Made by a program: the position numbers and the translations under genes. DNA of 64,000 bases from NCBI GenBank assembly GCA_021776135.1, contig JAJFGL010000035.1, forward strand, positions 38,335 to 102,334. Direction: 5' to 3'. Under the pieces are notes generated by a model. The model was not told the origin of the DNA. It saw only the letters and a program-made list of their open reading frames with translations, and did no database searches. Below, in pieces: positions 7,901 to 16,934 of this stretch. The first letter of the stretch is position 1, and every line of letters starts with the position of its first letter. Source of the DNA: Kiloniellaceae bacterium (lineage in GTDB: Bacteria > Pseudomonadota > Alphaproteobacteria > Kiloniellales > J153).

Positions 7901-8424
7901 GGCGCCCGGTAGAAGATGTGCCGCCCTATCTTGGGACCCAGGCTGAGCTTGCCGCGCCAGGACGGGACCGCGTAATCCGCGTGATACCAGAGTGCGCCTT
8001 GTGTCGGATCTTTCGTGCCTTCCCAAAATACACGCCGGGCCAAGGCTTTACTGCGTTTCCAAGCGCTCCACTCCTGGGGCTGGTCACTGCGTCCGTCGCA
8101 CCACCATGAGAACTGGCAGCGATACCGCTTGATGCCCCCCTGACGCACGACCCCGCATATCTTCGCCGGGAAAAGGGGATTCTGCGCGCGGTTCATGACC
8201 ACATGACCGACCGCTATCTTGCCCTCGTCGGGCTCGCCCCTGGCCTCGAAGTAGATCGTCAGGGCCAGGCATTCGATTTCTTCCGCGACGTTCAACCCGG
8301 AATTCGCCAAAACCGAGGGCGCCGGACCGATGAGAAATGCGGCGATAACAGCCAAAACCGCGCTTATGCGGCCGATCAGCTCCACACGCCGCCAGGATGG
8401 CGAAGAAAAGACACGCATACGCAT
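7897..8424 (-). CDS. SleB-type cell wall hydrolase (Hydrolase_2)
   Basis: 175 residues: a signal or anchor segment at about residues 18-40 (ISAVLAVIAAFLIGPAPSVLA) followed by a cell-wall hydrolase domain with LTIYFEARGEPDEGKIAVGHVVMNRA, the SleB/CwlJ core, where the Glu of EARGE is the presumed catalytic residue. CQFSWWCDG and WYHADYAVPSWRGKL complete the domain. In alphaproteobacteria these proteins are not sporulation factors; they are thought to be periplasmic peptidoglycan amidases or lytic enzymes. It converges with mlaC with a 4-base overlap. Another Met two codons in (8418) is an equally good start. Confidence 0.87.
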   Translation of the reverse strand: MRMRVFSSPSWRRVELIGRISAVLAVIAAFLIGPAPSVLANSGLNVAEEIECLALTIYFEARGEPDEGKIAVGHVVMNRAQNPLFPAKICGVVRQGGIKRYRCQFSWWCDGRSDQPQEWSAWKRSKALARRVFWEGTKDPTQGALWYHADYAVPSWRGKLSLGPKIGRHIFYRAP

Positions 8425-8928
8425 TTAGACAGAATCCCCAACCCAAAACCCGATCGGCCATCTCGAGGGCCGAAAATACCTTGAGGCCTCAGGGCCCGTG
8501 GCTAGATTCACTGGCTTTTTGGCCAGGATCTTGCCGGAAACGCGCTGGAAATCCGAGTCTACCGTGCGCGCGGCCGCGAGCCTACGAGATTAACCGGCCC
8601 CTGTGAAGCCCTGGTATTTACCGCGGTAGGGGCCTCCAAATCAGGGCTCCTGACGATGGTTTTGAAAGTGAAAAATATTTCAAGGCGTTGGTTAATTTAA
8701 TTAACGCTTGGATGCAAATAAGTCCTCAAAAATGGCCATTTTTATCCCCAGGACATTAGCCGCCGCACCAGGTGTTAGCCAGATATTAAGCGAAAGAGCC
8801 TAGCAAGAAAGCATCGCCTCGCTTGTGGGAGCGGCGATGTGGCGTGGCCGATTCGGCATGGAAAATTCTTGTCGGCTCCCGTCGTAATTTTTGAGGCCAT
8901 GCTTGACTGGATCTGAAGTCTTCTGACC
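8425..8928. other. Intergenic region between the hydrolase and the histidine kinase
   Basis: About 500 bases without a convincing gene. It holds a near-palindrome around GAGGCCTC (8479-8494), an inverted pair TTGAAA/TTTCAA (about 8662-8683), and a perfect 15-base palindrome GTTAATT-T-AATTAAC (8691-8705). The AT-rich part 8650-8720 is the likeliest promoter region for the downstream kinase or a divergent pair, but no clear -35/-10 set is visible. I found no tRNA or recognisable small RNA. Confidence 0.5.
8691..8705. promoter_or_regulatory. Perfect 15-bp palindrome GTTAATTTAATTAAC
   Basis: Two 7-base arms around a single T, about 224 bases upstream of the histidine kinase start. It contains TTAA elements but not with the 7-base spacing of a CtrA box. 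It is possibly an operator; no regulator can be named. Confidence 0.35.
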
Positions 8929-10734
8929 ATGAAATCGCCTCTTCGCGTTGCCTCGTCACGCCAGATTGCCCTTCTCACCGGCGCGGTTCTTGGCGGCTCC
9001 CTTGCCTTTTTGATTTACGTCGCGGTCAGCATAGGCGACCTCAAAGACGATTTGCCGTACGAATTGCTCGACCGGCAACAGGCGCATTATCGAATCTTCG
9101 AAGATCTGGTTGCCCTGCACCGCATGGTTCAGTCCGCGGCCTATGAACAGGGAACGCCGCGTCTGGGCCCCATTCGCGAACAAGTCGCGATTGCCCGGCT
9201 ACATCTTGCCGGGATCGAGGGTGAAGCGGCGCGTGGCGGCGAGGAAGACACCGCAGGCATCCATGCCCAGATAATCCCGGTCCTCGACGATATGGATCTC
9301 TGGTTGGAAAACGGATTATCGGGATTGGCGCCCGATTCGCCGACGGTGTTGAAGGCGATGACGTTTCGCACCTTGGATGCTTCCGGCACCATTGAAACCC
9401 TGCTGGTCAAGGTGCACGATGAGGCACTTGAGGCCCTGGAGCGCAACGTTTCTTTCTTGGATAAATTCAGGGCGACGCTGGTTCCCATCGTGGCTCAAAT
9501 ATTGATTTTCGGTGGCCTTCTGGTTTTTTTCGCGTTACGGGCGCAACGAATGGCGGAGGCCAATCGTCTTGCTCAAGCCCGCCTCAGGGACGCGATCGAA
9601 TCTCTTCCCGTTACCTTCAGCCTCTTCGACAATAACGCGAAGCTTGTGCTGTTCAACGAAAAGCATCGCGAGATTTATCCCGGCCCTAAAGAGGTCATGG
9701 CCGTTGGGTCTTCATACTCCGACATGGTTAAAGGCGCCGCTGAAAGCGGAAAGCTCGACTTAGGGCCAATGGAGGCGAAGGATTGGTGCGCGGTGCGCGA
9801 GGCCGCGTTTCGCAATTCGGCCGGTCCGATCGAAATCACCTTCGCCGATGGCAAAATATTCGAGCTTGACGAGTGGCCGACCGCCGAAGGTGGACTTGTC
9901 ACCTTCGGTACGGACGTCACGAAGGTTCGCGCGCGCGAATCCGAGCTCTTACGCATTGGCGGGGAATTGCGTATGGCCAAGGAAGAAGCGGAAATGGCGA
10001 GCCGATCCAAGTCGGAATTCCTAGCCAATGTCAGCCACGAGCTCCGCACACCCTTGAACGCTATTATCGGTTTCTCCGAAATCATCGAGACCGAGCTGTT
10101 CGGGCCCATCGCGCCTGAACAGTATCGGGAATACGCGGGCGATATTCATTCGAGTGGGCGCCATCTTTTAAGTTTGATAAATGACATTCTGGACCTGTCG
10201 AAAGTCGAGGCCGGTAAATTTGAATTGATCGAATCCGATATTGATATCGCGGAAGCGGTTGAAGCCATGATGCGCCTGGTGCGAGACCGGGCGCACCAAG
10301 GTCAGGTCAAATTGATCAACGCCCTGCCGCCGGTCATGCCGGTTCTAATCGGCGATCTGCGCGCGTTTAAGCAGATTCTCCTTAACCTATTGTCCAATGC
10401 GGTGAAATTCACCGAGGCCGGCGGCACGGTCACGCTCGAAGCGGTTATCGTTTCCGATGGGTCGCTTGAACTGAGCGTCGCGGATACCGGCATTGGCATG
10501 AGCCCAAGCGATCTGGCGTTGGCACTAACGCCCTTCGGCCAAGTCGATACCGCCTTCTCCAGGCGGGCCGATGGAACCGGTTTGGGTCTTCCATTATCCG
10601 AACGTTTGGTCGTGGCCCACGGCGGGACTCTCGATGTTAAAAGCAAGTTAGCGACCGGCACCCGCGTTACGGTGCGCTTTCCCGCGAATCGCTTGCTGAC
10701 TGGCCCCAAGCTGTCGGCGGCCCGTGGCCGGTAA
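8929..10734 (+). CDS. Membrane-bound PAS-domain hybrid-less sensor histidine kinase
   Basis: 601 residues: N-terminal membrane segment (about 13-33), an extracytoplasmic region of about 150 residues rich in helices, a second membrane segment (about 187-205), a PAS domain (about 215-335, ending in DVTKVRARE), HisKA with SHELRTPLNAIIGFSEII (phospho-acceptor His370), and HATPase_c with N-box QILLNLLSNAVKFT, G1 DTGIGM and G2 GTGLGL. This is the architecture of alphaproteobacterial PleC/DivJ-like kinases, though no close assignment is possible. No response regulator gene is adjacent, so it is an orphan. The ATG at 8929 follows a weak ribosome binding site. No receiver domain is attached. Confidence 0.9.
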   Translation: MKSPLRVASSRQIALLTGAVLGGSLAFLIYVAVSIGDLKDDLPYELLDRQQAHYRIFEDLVALHRMVQSAAYEQGTPRLGPIREQVAIARLHLAGIEGEAARGGEEDTAGIHAQIIPVLDDMDLWLENGLSGLAPDSPTVLKAMTFRTLDASGTIETLLVKVHDEALEALERNVSFLDKFRATLVPIVAQILIFGGLLVFFALRAQRMAEANRLAQARLRDAIESLPVTFSLFDNNAKLVLFNEKHREIYPGPKEVMAVGSSYSDMVKGAAESGKLDLGPMEAKDWCAVREAAFRNSAGPIEITFADGKIFELDEWPTAEGGLVTFGTDVTKVRARESELLRIGGELRMAKEEAEMASRSKSEFLANVSHELRTPLNAIIGFSEIIETELFGPIAPEQYREYAGDIHSSGRHLLSLINDILDLSKVEAGKFELIESDIDIAEAVEAMMRLVRDRAHQGQVKLINALPPVMPVLIGDLRAFKQILLNLLSNAVKFTEAGGTVTLEAVIVSDGSLELSVADTGIGMSPSDLALALTPFGQVDTAFSRRADGTGLGLPLSERLVVAHGGTLDVKSKLATGTRVTVRFPANRLLTGPKLSAARGR

Positions 10735-10964
10735 ATTTGATCCAAATCAATCCCTCTTGACAATACGTGCCGTACTCTCTGGATTGGTCGAGCGATGCGA
10801 TAATCGTCGTTCGCCCGGTTGAGACGACTCTTTCCCCCATACCACTTGCCGCTACCAGGATTGGGAAGCGGCTTCTTTTTTTGTGGCTGGCGATATATTT
10901 TGACGGCCTGCGGTATCGAGGGTTACGATTTTGGCCGAAAACGAGGCCAAATCACCATGCTCTT

Positions 10965-12188
10965 TTGAGTAAATCGGCAAGTCTGTCCAAGAGCGAGGCG
11001 CGGCGCATGGCCTTGGTGGCGCAGGGCTTCGGCGTCCGGCGCACCCGCCAGCCCTCGGCTTGGGCGCGGGTTGCGCGGGCGGTCGAAACCATGGGCCTCT
11101 TGCAAATCGATTCCGTCAACGTCCTGATTCGCTCACATTACCTGCCGGCCTATTCGCGCCTCGGGCCCTATGACCGTTCCGCGCTCGACCGGCGCGCCTT
11201 CGGGTTCAAGCGCAAGGCCATGTTCGAATACTGGGCCCATGAAGCTTCGTTGCTGCCCATGGCCCTGCATCCTTTGTTCCGTTGGCGCATGGCGCGCGCC
11301 CAGCGTCATGCCGGCATCTACAGCGGCCTGGCCCGTTTCGCGCGTGAGAAACGAGGATTTGTGCGCGAGGTTCTCGCCGAGGTGCGCGTCGGCGGTCCCC
11401 TGACGGCGCGGGAGCTTTCACGCCCTGGCGCGCGCAAGGGGCCGTGGTGGGGCTGGACCGACGGCAAGGCGGCGCTGGAATATCTGTTCTGGACCGGGGA
11501 GGTGACCACGGCGGCCCGGCGCGGGGGATTCGAGCGGGTTTACGATCTCAGTGAGCGGGTCATCCCACCGGCGGTTTGGAACGCGCCGGAACCGGACGAA
11601 GCCGAGGCGGTGCGCGAACTCCTGCGCCTCGCCGCCCGGGCTCTGGGGGTCGCGACCGAGACCGACCTGCGCGATTATTTTCGCTTGCCCGTCGCCGCTA
11701 CCCGCATGGCCCTGGGCGAGTTGGCCGAGGCCGGCGAGCTGATGCCCGTGGACATCAAAGGCTGGCGCCAAGGCGCCTATCTCGATCCCCAGGCGCGCTG
11801 TCCCGGCCAGGTTTCGGCGACCGCCTTGCTATCGCCCTTCGATCCCCTGGTCTGGGCCCGGGCGCGGGCCGAACGCCTATTCGATTTCAAGTACCGGATC
11901 GAGATCTATACCCCGGCGGCCAAGCGGCAATATGGGTACTATGTCTTGCCCTTCCTGCACCGGGGCCGTCTGGTCGCGCGGGTCGACCTCAAGGCCGAGC
12001 GGGCCAAGGGGCGCTTGCGGGTTCCCGCCGTGCATCTCGAGCCGCGTTGCGATCCGGGCGCCACAGCCGAGGCCCTGGCCGGGGAACTGGTCATGCTCGC
12101 CGCATGGCTCGGCCTGGACGACATCGTGCTGGGCCGGCGCGGTAACCTGGCAACTAACTTGAGGGCCGCGTTAAAGCACGCAAACTGA
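10965..12188 (+). CDS. YcaQ-like winged-helix DNA glycosylase family protein
   Basis: About 407 residues from the TTG at 10965. The family pattern begins at once ([16 protein letters not shown]) and continues with [38 protein letters not shown] and [39 protein letters not shown], all typical of the HTH_42/DUF1006 family. E. coli YcaQ is a DNA glycosylase that unhooks interstrand crosslinks, with a QxD active-site motif; here LLQIDSV (about residues 44-50) supplies Gln-Ile-Asp. The frame stays open to a GTG at 10767, which would add 66 residues that do not resemble the family, so I prefer the later start. upp follows about 70 nt downstream. Confidence 0.82.
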   Translation: MSKSASLSKSEARRMALVAQGFGVRRTRQPSAWARVARAVETMGLLQIDSVNVLIRSHYLPAYSRLGPYDRSALDRRAFGFKRKAMFEYWAHEASLLPMALHPLFRWRMARAQRHAGIYSGLARFAREKRGFVREVLAEVRVGGPLTARELSRPGARKGPWWGWTDGKAALEYLFWTGEVTTAARRGGFERVYDLSERVIPPAVWNAPEPDEAEAVRELLRLAARALGVATETDLRDYFRLPVAATRMALGELAEAGELMPVDIKGWRQGAYLDPQARCPGQVSATALLSPFDPLVWARARAERLFDFKYRIEIYTPAAKRQYGYYVLPFLHRGRLVARVDLKAERAKGRLRVPAVHLEPRCDPGATAEALAGELVMLAAWLGLDDIVLGRRGNLATNLRAALKHAN

Positions 12189-12259
12189 GCCGATTTAGCG
12201 GGCCATATCCGGGGATTGACGCTAGAGTGCGCCGCGACAAAAAAAGGGGCATGGAACGC

Positions 12260-12901
12260 ATGGCTGACACGCCGGACAACGTCACGGTCATCGATCATCC
12301 GCTGGTTCAGCACAAGCTGGGCCTGATGCGGCGCAAGGAAACCAGCACCGTGGACTTCCGGCAATTGCTGCGCGAGATCGCGCTGCTGATCGGTTATGAG
12401 GTAACCCGCGATCTGCCCATGACTCGGGTCGAGATCGAAACCCCGCTGACCAAGATGATGGCGCCGCGGATCGACGGCAAGAAGCTGGTCTTCATCTCGA
12501 TCCTGCGGGCGGGAAATGGCTTGCTGGAAGGCTTGCTGGATTTAGCGCCCTCGGCGCGGGTCGGTCATATTGGCCTCTACCGTGACCCCAAGACGCTGGA
12601 GCCGGTGGAATACTACTTCAAGGTTCCTCAGGACTTGGCCGAACGCCAGGTTATCGTGGTCGATCCCATGCTCGCGACCGGCAATTCCGCCGCCGCCGCG
12701 ATCTCGCGGATCAAGGATAGGGGCGCCCGCGATATCAAGTTCGTCTGTCTTCTGGCGGCGCCGGAAGGCCTCAAGACCATGCACGAAAAACATCCGGAGT
12801 TGCCGATTTATACCGCATCGATCGATGAGTACCTGAACGATCATGGGTATATCGTGCCCGGCCTGGGCGACGCGGGCGACCGCATTTACGGCACCAAGTA
12901 G
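12260..12901 (+). CDS. upp: Uracil phosphoribosyltransferase
   Basis: 213 residues from ATG 12260 (an ATG at 12251 is equally in frame; the AAAAAGGGG stretch sits better for 12260). The enzyme converts uracil and PRPP to [35 protein letters not shown] and the PRPP loop [16 protein letters not shown] are diagnostic; most Upp proteins read ATGGS where this one has ATGNS. It is followed by a cytosine deaminase 13 nt after the stop, giving a cytosine-to-uracil-to-UMP salvage pair, with the nucleoside ABC importer convergent behind. Confidence 0.95.
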   Translation: MADTPDNVTVIDHPLVQHKLGLMRRKETSTVDFRQLLREIALLIGYEVTRDLPMTRVEIETPLTKMMAPRIDGKKLVFISILRAGNGLLEGLLDLAPSARVGHIGLYRDPKTLEPVEYYFKVPQDLAERQVIVVDPMLATGNSAAAAISRIKDRGARDIKFVCLLAAPEGLKTMHEKHPELPIYTASIDEYLNDHGYIVPGLGDAGDRIYGTK

Positions 12902-12914
12902 AAGTGGCCAAGAC

Positions 12915-13379
12915 ATGCCGATCGTGAAAGCAAACGACCAGGACCGCGCCTTCATGCGCGCCGCCTACGCCGAGGCCAAGGCGGGTTTTGACGAAGGCGG
13001 CCTGCCCATCGGCGCGGTCCTGACCGAGAACGGGGAGATTATCGGGCGCGGCCACAATCGCCGGGTCCAGGAAGGCGATCCCATCGCCCACGGGGAAATG
13101 GATTGCCTGCGCCGCGCCGGGCGCCGGCGTAGCTATGGCGCCACGGCCCTATACACGACCCTTAGTCCCTGCATGATGTGTACGGGCACCATCCTTCAGT
13201 TCGGCATCCCGCGCGTGGTCGTGGGCGAGGACAAGAATTTCGACGGCAATATCGGTTTCTTGTCGGAGCGCGGGGTCGAGGTTGCCTTGTTGCAAGATCC
13301 CGATTGCATCGAACTCATGGGCCGCTTTATTCGCGAACACCCGGAAATCTGGAACGAAGACATCGCCGAGGACGATTAA
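12915..13379 (+). CDS. Cytosine deaminase, yeast Fcy1-type
   Basis: 154-residue zinc deaminase of the CMP/dCMP deaminase fold: AHGEMDCL gives the zinc His and catalytic Glu, and SPCMMCTGTI the two zinc Cys. The sequence around GIPRVVVGEDKNFDGNIGFL and the C-terminal MGRFIREHPEIWNEDI match the fungal FCY1 pattern rather than bacterial CodA, which is a TIM-barrel amidohydrolase. It should convert cytosine to uracil, feeding the adjacent upp. The start at 12915 is chosen because the domain begins right after it; the frame upstream runs into upp. The gene overlaps the convergent permease gene by 4 nt. A guanine or isocytosine substrate cannot be excluded. Confidence 0.85.
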   Translation: MPIVKANDQDRAFMRAAYAEAKAGFDEGGLPIGAVLTENGEIIGRGHNRRVQEGDPIAHGEMDCLRRAGRRRSYGATALYTTLSPCMMCTGTILQFGIPRVVVGEDKNFDGNIGFLSERGVEVALLQDPDCIELMGRFIREHPEIWNEDIAEDD

Positions 13380-14329
13380 CGCTCGCCCTTGCGGTACGGC
13401 ACCATGAGGGCCTTGGGGTAGGCGGCCCGGCGCGACATGACGATCAGCGCCAAGATGCTGAACGCATAAGGCAGCATCAGGAATATCTGATAGGGGATAT
13501 CGCCGCCGAGCGCTTGCTGAAGGCGCACTTGGAAGGCGTCGAAGGCGCCGAACAGCAGGGCCCCCAGCAAGGCCTTTCCCGGCCGCCAGGACGCGAAGAC
13601 GACGAGCGCGATGCAGATCCAGCCGCGCCCGGCGATCATTTCGAAGAAAAAGGCGTTGAAGGCCGACATGGTCAAAAACGCGCCGCCGATGGCCATGAAG
13701 CCACTGCCGATCATGACCGCGCCGATGCGCATGACATAGACATCGATGCCTTGCGCTTCGGCGGCGGCCGGGTTCTCGCCGACCGCGCGCAGAGCCAGGC
13801 CGAGCGGCGTTTTGTAAAGCACCAGCCCAACAACGGCGACCGAGACGAAAGCCAGATAGGTTAGCGCCGTTTGCTTGAACAAGGCCGGGCCGATGAAAGG
13901 TATTTCAGAAAGGATGGGAATCGCGAAAGGCTGAAAGGCCTCGATCCGGGGCGGGCTCGGCACGTCCGGCAGGATCATGCGGTAAGTGAAGTAGGCCAGG
14001 CTGGTGGCGAGCAGGGTCAGGCCGAGGCCGGTCACATGCTGCGACAAGCCGAGCGGCACCGTGAAGAGGCCGTGTATAAAGCCGAAGATCATGCCAATGG
14101 CGAAGGCAAAGACGACGCCGGTCCACAAATCCGCGCCCTGATAGACCGCCATCCAGCCGGCCATGGCGCCGGCGGTCATGATGCCCTCGATCCCCAGGTT
14201 CAAAACGCCGGCGCGCTCGCAGATCAACTCCCCCAGAGTGCCGAAGATCAAGGGTGTAGCGATCCGGGTCGCGGCGGCCCAGAAACTAACGGTGAAAAGG
14301 ATTTCGACGATTTCCATGTCTAGCGCCAT
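13376..14329 (-). CDS. Nucleoside-type ABC transporter permease, second
   Basis: 317 residues with about eight to ten hydrophobic segments, belonging to the BPD_transp_2 (branched-chain amino acid/sugar-like) permease group. ATPLIFGTLGELICERAGVLNLGIEGIM is the strong signature of NupQ/YufQ-type nucleoside permeases. It is the last gene of a four-gene importer operon (BMP protein, ATPase, permease, permease). The start at 14329 overlaps the upstream permease stop by 10 nt; a second ATG at 14317 lies just after that stop and is an alternative. Confidence 0.9.
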   Translation of the reverse strand: MALDMEIVEILFTVSFWAAATRIATPLIFGTLGELICERAGVLNLGIEGIMTAGAMAGWMAVYQGADLWTGVVFAFAIGMIFGFIHGLFTVPLGLSQHVTGLGLTLLATSLAYFTYRMILPDVPSPPRIEAFQPFAIPILSEIPFIGPALFKQTALTYLAFVSVAVVGLVLYKTPLGLALRAVGENPAAAEAQGIDVYVMRIGAVMIGSGFMAIGGAFLTMSAFNAFFFEMIAGRGWICIALVVFASWRPGKALLGALLFGAFDAFQVRLQQALGGDIPYQIFLMLPYAFSILALIVMSRRAAYPKALMVPYRKGER

Positions 14330-15369
14330 CTCAAGCGATAGCGCGTCGCCAGCGACGCCAGGAGCATGGTCAGGAGCGAGGTCGCGACCACCAGGTTCGC
14401 CAGGTAGTTGGAAACGCCGATGGCGCGGCTCATGAAGTCGGCGCCGACGAAAACTATGGCCACGAACAGCGCCGCGACGATCACCGCCAGGGCGTTGAGC
14501 TGCGCCAACATGGCGACGACAATGCCGCTGTACCCGAAGCCGGGGGAGAGGTCGAGGGTCAGGTAGCCTTTCAATCCGGCCACTTCGCCGACCCCGGCGA
14601 GACCGGCGAGGGCGCCGGAGATCAGGCCGACCCGGATCATCACCCGCGGTACCGGCATGCCGGCGAAACGGGCGGCGGCGGGGCTGGCGCCGACGGCCCT
14701 GGCTTCGAAGCCCCAGGTCGTGCGCTGCATCATGATCCAGACCGCGATCCCGGCCAGGATCGCCAGAATGAGCCCGGCATGTACCCGGGTGCGCGCGACC
14801 AGCTTGGGTAGCGTGGCCGCCTCGACAATCGGTTCGCTTTGCGGCCAGCCCATGCCCATGGGGTCTTTCATGGGGCCTTCAATCATCATGGAGACGAAAA
14901 GAAGCACCACGAAGTTGAGCAGCAGGGTGGTCACGACCTCATCCACGCCCAGGCGCAGCTTCAGGATCGTGGGGATCAGCATGAGCAGGGCCCCGGCCAA
15001 GGCGCCCACGATCAGAACCAGGGGAATCATGGCGAAGCCGGGCAGGGTGACGGCGCCGGTGCCGACCGCGGCGGCGGTCAGGGCGCCAAGATACAACTGC
15101 CCCTCGGCGCCGATATTCCATAGCTTGGCGCGAAACGCGACCGCCGCCGCCAGGCCGGTGAAGATCAGCGGCGTTGCCCGCGCCAGGGTTTCCGTGACCG
15201 CGAAGCGCGATCCCAGCGCGCCCTTGAAAATCAGGCCATAGGCTTCCAGGACCGAGACCTCGGCCCAGAGCAGCGGAATAGCCGCCAGCAGCAGGGCCAG
15301 CACGATCGCACTGGCGGGGGCGGCGATGGCCAGGGCCAGGGGAACCTGGGTGCGCGGTTCAAGCCGCAT
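14320..15369 (-). CDS. Nucleoside-type ABC transporter permease, first
   Basis: 349 residues, multi-pass membrane protein of the NupP/YufP type. LARATPLIFTGLAAAVAFRAKLWNIGAEGQLYLGAL and the later GYSGIVVAMLAQLNALAVIVAALF are typical of this permease, which pairs with the shorter NupQ-like one. The start overlaps the ATPase gene by 11 nt and its stop overlaps the second permease, so translation is coupled across the operon. The expected role is inner-membrane import of nucleosides or bases driven by the adjoining ATPase. Confidence 0.92.
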   Translation of the reverse strand: MRLEPRTQVPLALAIAAPASAIVLALLLAAIPLLWAEVSVLEAYGLIFKGALGSRFAVTETLARATPLIFTGLAAAVAFRAKLWNIGAEGQLYLGALTAAAVGTGAVTLPGFAMIPLVLIVGALAGALLMLIPTILKLRLGVDEVVTTLLLNFVVLLFVSMMIEGPMKDPMGMGWPQSEPIVEAATLPKLVARTRVHAGLILAILAGIAVWIMMQRTTWGFEARAVGASPAAARFAGMPVPRVMIRVGLISGALAGLAGVGEVAGLKGYLTLDLSPGFGYSGIVVAMLAQLNALAVIVAALFVAIVFVGADFMSRAIGVSNYLANLVVATSLLTMLLASLATRYRLRWR

Positions 15370-16924
15370 CGTGAGCCGGTTCTTGACGGTCGTGTCCGGC
15401 CATCATCAGGCCCAGTTGGCGTATCGTAACCTCTTCGGTCGCCATAGACGCGCTCAGGACGCCCCGGTGCAGAACCGCGACCCGGTCCGACAAAGCCAAC
15501 AACTCGTCCAGATCCTCGGAAATGAGAATAATTCCGGCGCCGCGCGCGCGGGCATCCAGGAGGCGCCGGTGAACCTCGGTCACGGCGCCGATATCGAGGC
15601 CGCGCGAAGGTTGATTGGCCAGGATGACCATGGGCGCGCGGGTCAAGACCCTGGCCAGGATCAGTTTCTGCACATTGCCGCCCGACAGCAGGCGGGTCGC
15701 CGCTTCGGGGCCCGGACAGCGCACGTCGAAGTCTTCAATGGATTGCCGGGCATGGGCGCGGGCGGCGTCCCGGCGCAGGAAGCTGGCGCGGCTGAAGGCG
15801 GGTTTGCGGTAATCTTCCAGGGCCAGATTCTCCCATACCGCCATGTCGCCGACGACGCCGTCGTGAAGACGGTCTTCGGGTATCCGGCCGACGCCCGCCG
15901 CGACCATGCCCGCCGGCGATCCCAAGGCCACGGCTTGGCCGTGCAGGCTCACGGCGCCGCCTTCCGGCGCCTGCAAGCCGCAAATCAGATTGGAAAGGGC
16001 GACCTGGCCGTTGCCGGACACACCCGCTATGCCAAGGATTTCATGGGCGCGCAGGCTCAGGCTCGCGTCCTTGAGGGCGGGCCGGCCATGGACGCCGGCG
16101 ACCCGGACCTTGTCGAGTTCCAGTATGACCGCGCCGGGCGCCATGGCCGTGCGCACGGTTTTTGGGATCGCGCGCCCGACCATGGTTTCGGCCAGGTGCG
16201 CGGCATCGGTCTCCGCCGTGGCCAGGTCGGCGACTACCTTGCCCTTGCGCAGGACCACGACCCGCTGGGATACCGCCATGACCTCGGCCAGCTTGTGTGA
16301 GATGAAGACGATGGACAGCCCTTGGGCGACCAGGCGTCGCAGGGTTTCGAACAGGCGCTCGGCTTCCTGCGGAGTCAGGACCGCGGTCGGTTCGTCGAGG
16401 ATCAGGATCCGGGCGCCCCGGTACAGGGCCTTCAGGATTTCAATCCGCTGGCGTTCGCCGACCGACAACACGCCGACCGCCGCGTCGAGATCGACGTTGA
16501 GACCGGACCCCGCCATCAGCTTCTCCAGCTTGCGCCGCGCGGAACCGCGATCCAGCCACGGCCGGAACAGGGATTGGGTGCCGAGGATGATGTTCTCGAA
16601 GGCGCTGAGGTTATCCGCCAGGGTGAAATGCTGATGCACCATGCCGATGCCCGCGTCCAGGGCGGCGCTCGGCGAACCGGCGCGCAAGGGGGCGAGTCCG
16701 CCGCCAAGACCGGCGACCAGAACCTCGCCCCGGTCGGCCAGGTAGTGGCCGAAAAGGATATTCATGAGGGTGGTTTTTCCGGCGCCGTTCTCGCCCAGAA
16801 GCGCCAGGATCGCACCGCGGCGCAATTCCAGATCGATGGCGTCGTTGGCCAGAAGCGCGCCGAAACGCTTGGTAATACCGCGCAGCCGGAGGACAAAGTC
16901 CTCCGGCGCCCGGTTATCCTTCAC
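15359..16924 (-). CDS. Nucleoside-type ABC transporter ATPase with two ATP-binding cassettes
   Basis: 521 residues, tandem ABC domains as in sugar/nucleoside importers of the RbsA/NupO type. The first half carries Walker A GENGAGKTTLMN, signature LSVGERQRIEILKAL and Walker B ILILDEPTAVLTPQE. The second half has the degenerate GVSGNGQ in place of Walker A, signature LLSGGNVQKLILARVL and ILANQPSRGLDIGA, the usual asymmetry of this family. It is 10 nt after the BMP gene and overlaps the first permease gene. Confidence 0.94.
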   Translation of the reverse strand: MKDNRAPEDFVLRLRGITKRFGALLANDAIDLELRRGAILALLGENGAGKTTLMNILFGHYLADRGEVLVAGLGGGLAPLRAGSPSAALDAGIGMVHQHFTLADNLSAFENIILGTQSLFRPWLDRGSARRKLEKLMAGSGLNVDLDAAVGVLSVGERQRIEILKALYRGARILILDEPTAVLTPQEAERLFETLRRLVAQGLSIVFISHKLAEVMAVSQRVVVLRKGKVVADLATAETDAAHLAETMVGRAIPKTVRTAMAPGAVILELDKVRVAGVHGRPALKDASLSLRAHEILGIAGVSGNGQVALSNLICGLQAPEGGAVSLHGQAVALGSPAGMVAAGVGRIPEDRLHDGVVGDMAVWENLALEDYRKPAFSRASFLRRDAARAHARQSIEDFDVRCPGPEAATRLLSGGNVQKLILARVLTRAPMVILANQPSRGLDIGAVTEVHRRLLDARARGAGIILISEDLDELLALSDRVAVLHRGVLSASMATEEVTIRQLGLMMAGHDRQEPAHDAA

Positions 16925-16934
16925 AATGACGTGC

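Noticed and set aside
10755..10810. A TTGACA box followed by GATAAT upstream of the YcaQ-like gene
   Set aside because: The spacing is about 36 bases, far from the 16-18 needed for a sigma-70 promoter.
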